Source: Nibrella saemangeumensis
Lineage (GTDB): Bacteria > Bacteroidota > Bacteroidia > Cytophagales > Spirosomataceae
Assembly (NCBI RefSeq): GCF_039541915.1
Contig: NZ_BAABHD010000029.1
Span: 1 to 64,000 of the forward strand
Direction of reading: 5' to 3'
Length of the DNA stretch: 64,000 nucleotides
Part shown: in pieces, positions 62,768 to 64,000 of the stretch
Layout of the letters: each line of letters begins with the position of its first letter
How positions within the stretch are numbered: the stretch's first letter is position 1
Notes under the pieces: generated by a model
Databases searched by the model: none
What the model saw: the letters and a program-made list of their open reading frames with translations, nothing else
What the model was told of the DNA's origin: nothing
Position numbers and translations under genes: made by a program

Positions 62768-63946
62768 CTATTCCACCCACAAAACCAGCCCTTTCAGGTA
62801 GCCTCCTTCCGGATGAAACAGGCTCACGGGATGGTCGGCGGGCTGGCTGAGGTGATGCAATACCCGCACCTGCCGTCCGGCTTCAATGGCAGCCGCTACT
62901 ATGGTATTATAAAACAACTCACGGTCGACCACCTGCGAGCAGGAGAAAGTAAACAGAATTCCCCCTTTGGCCAGTCGGCGCAACCCCTCGGCATTCAGGC
63001 GTTTGTAACCCTGCACCGCCCGGTGACGCGCCGGCAGGCTCTTGGCAAAAGCCGGGGGATCCAGCACCACCACATCGTACTGATGATCGTGGCTTTTGAG
63101 GTATTTCATCACATCCTCGGCATAGGCGTCATGGTGCGTGTCCTCCCCAAAATTAGCGGCTACATTCCGGTTGGTGAGGTCAATCGCCTTTTGTGATACA
63201 TCGACGGAGTGTACCAGTTCGGCACCGGCTTTCAGCGCGTAGATGGAAAAACCACCCGAATAACAGAACGCATTCAGGACCTTTTTACCGGCGGCATACC
63301 GCGCCAGCAGATTGCGGTTGTCGCGCTGATCCAGGAAAAAGCCGGTTTTCTGGCCGGTGATCCAGTCGACCAGAAAAGTACTGCCATTTTCCAGTACCGG
63401 ATGCGGTGTCTCAACGTGGCCATAGAGGTAGCCATTCTGCACGGAAGTACCATAATGCTCCGGCACTGTATCGGCACTCTTGTCGTATACAGCTTTCAGT
63501 TCACCGCCAAATACCCGCTGTAGCGCCTGGGTAATTAACTCCCGCTCCCGGTGCATCCCAATGGAATGGGCCTGTAATACGGCCACACCGTTGTACATAT
63601 CGACGATCAGCCCGGAACAACCATCCCCTTCACCGTGAATAAGCCGGTAGCAGTTGGTAGCCGGTGGCACTAGCGCCGACCGAACGATCCTGATCGACTG
63701 CAGCTTCTCAGTCCAATAAGCCACATCCGGCCGTACTTTGGTAAAAGAAAAGATCCGGACGGCAATGCTGCCGTCGTGGAAGTGACCGGTAGCCAGGTAG
63801 TTGCCTTTTTTATCCAGCACATCCACCACATCACCGTCCTGGGGTGTACCCTCCCGGCGGGCAATCGCTCCGGAAAATATCCAGGGATGAAACCGGCGAA
63901 CGGCTTCTTCCCGGCCGGATTGAAGATATAATTTTGGTACGTTCAT
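62768..63946 (-). CDS. RlmI-like 23S rRNA (cytosine) methyltransferase
   Basis: A 392-residue PUA-methyltransferase of the RlmI/YccW family, which methylates C1962 in E. coli 23S rRNA. A PUA domain occupies about 1-78 (HPWIFSGAI), an extended central domain follows, and the Rossmann part has NAFCYSGGFSIYA, a DVSQKAIDL loop, and VVLDPPAFAKS with FSCSQ near the end. The RNA site in this organism is inferred from the family. It is the last gene of the window; only 54 bases remain after its start. Confidence 0.93.
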   Translation of the reverse strand: MNVPKLYLQSGREEAVRRFHPWIFSGAIARREGTPQDGDVVDVLDKKGNYLATGHFHDGSIAVRIFSFTKVRPDVAYWTEKLQSIRIVRSALVPPATNCYRLIHGEGDGCSGLIVDMYNGVAVLQAHSIGMHRERELITQALQRVFGGELKAVYDKSADTVPEHYGTSVQNGYLYGHVETPHPVLENGSTFLVDWITGQKTGFFLDQRDNRNLLARYAAGKKVLNAFCYSGGFSIYALKAGAELVHSVDVSQKAIDLTNRNVAANFGEDTHHDAYAEDVMKYLKSHDHQYDVVVLDPPAFAKSLPARHRAVQGYKRLNAEGLRRLAKGGILFTFSCSQVVDRELFYNTIVAAAIEAGRQVRVLHHLSQPADHPVSLFHPEGGYLKGLVLWVE

Positions 63947-64000
63947 TCGTTAATAAAAAGGTAAAGATCGTAAGCCGATTCTCCTATAGAGCAGAAGTCA

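Overview
The window looks like chromosome of an aerobic, gliding-type Bacteroidota of the order Cytophagales (Spirosoma/Fibrella/Larkinella-like). This is inferred from a GC content that appears to be in the low-to-mid 50s, a MurF-alanine racemase fusion, a type IX secretion (T9SS) cargo protein, TonB receptors with a carboxypeptidase-regulatory domain, DUF4403 and DUF4105 envelope proteins, and promoters with the Bacteroidota TTTG / TAnnTTTG signature instead of the E. coli -35/-10. Shine-Dalgarno sites are mostly absent, as is usual in this phylum. I found no rRNA, CRISPR array, prophage or intact insertion sequence; one tRNA-Ser(GGA) is present.

Layout. 0.1-5 kb: a glycosyltransferase / polysaccharide deacetylase / glycosyltransferase run followed by TatD and a type I asparaginase. 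5-10 kb: tRNA-Ser and a very large secreted nuclease with a lamin-tail domain and a T9SS tail. 10-24 kb: housekeeping and envelope genes (pterin dehydratase, RsmI, DUF4105, inositol monophosphatase, BstA/YfiT-like thiol transferase, a tiny FeoB-associated Cys-rich protein, DUF4403 lipoprotein, CorA, MurF-Alr, small outer-membrane proteins, a THUMP-like methyltransferase, SulP transporter). 24-35 kb: the most interesting block, a short-chain-acid (acetate/propionate) module. It holds a propionyl-CoA synthetase-like gene, a small regulator derived from the IS1 InsA family, then an apparent 8.6-kb operon: outer-membrane porin, MHS-type transporter, two small membrane proteins, an SLC5 transporter-histidine kinase fusion (CbrA/CrbS type), a receiver-only response regulator and acetyl-CoA synthetase, closed by a strong terminator. 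35-42 kb: a TonB-dependent receptor, then a GH3 glycosidase and sugar isomerase-like gene divergent from a Nudix-type (NrtR/AraR-like) regulator, with an 11+1+11 palindrome between them. 42-47 kb: methyltransferase, catalase, PLP decarboxylase, universal stress protein. 47-54 kb: DNA polymerase I at the end of an operon with a DUF3473-type deacetylase and a formyltransferase, divergent from a Wzi-like capsule protein. 54-64 kb: fasciclin lipoprotein, sterol desaturase family enzyme, GH5-like and GH127 glycosidases, small membrane protein, MDMPI-fold protein, AI-2E family transporter and an RlmI-like rRNA methyltransferase.

Working hypothesis for the 24-35 kb block: acids enter through the porin and inner-membrane carriers, are sensed by the SLC5-kinase and its receiver protein, and are activated by Acs and the PrpE-like enzyme. 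The receiver protein has no output domain. The nearby InsA-like DNA-binding protein has a tandem site (TGCTAAAWTGCTATA twice) over its own promoter, and a 14/15 match to that site lies about 60 bp upstream of the probable start of the porin-acs operon. This suggests that a domesticated transposase-derived protein is the transcription factor of the module. That part is inference and needs experiments. Functions are assigned from motifs read by eye; no database search was run.
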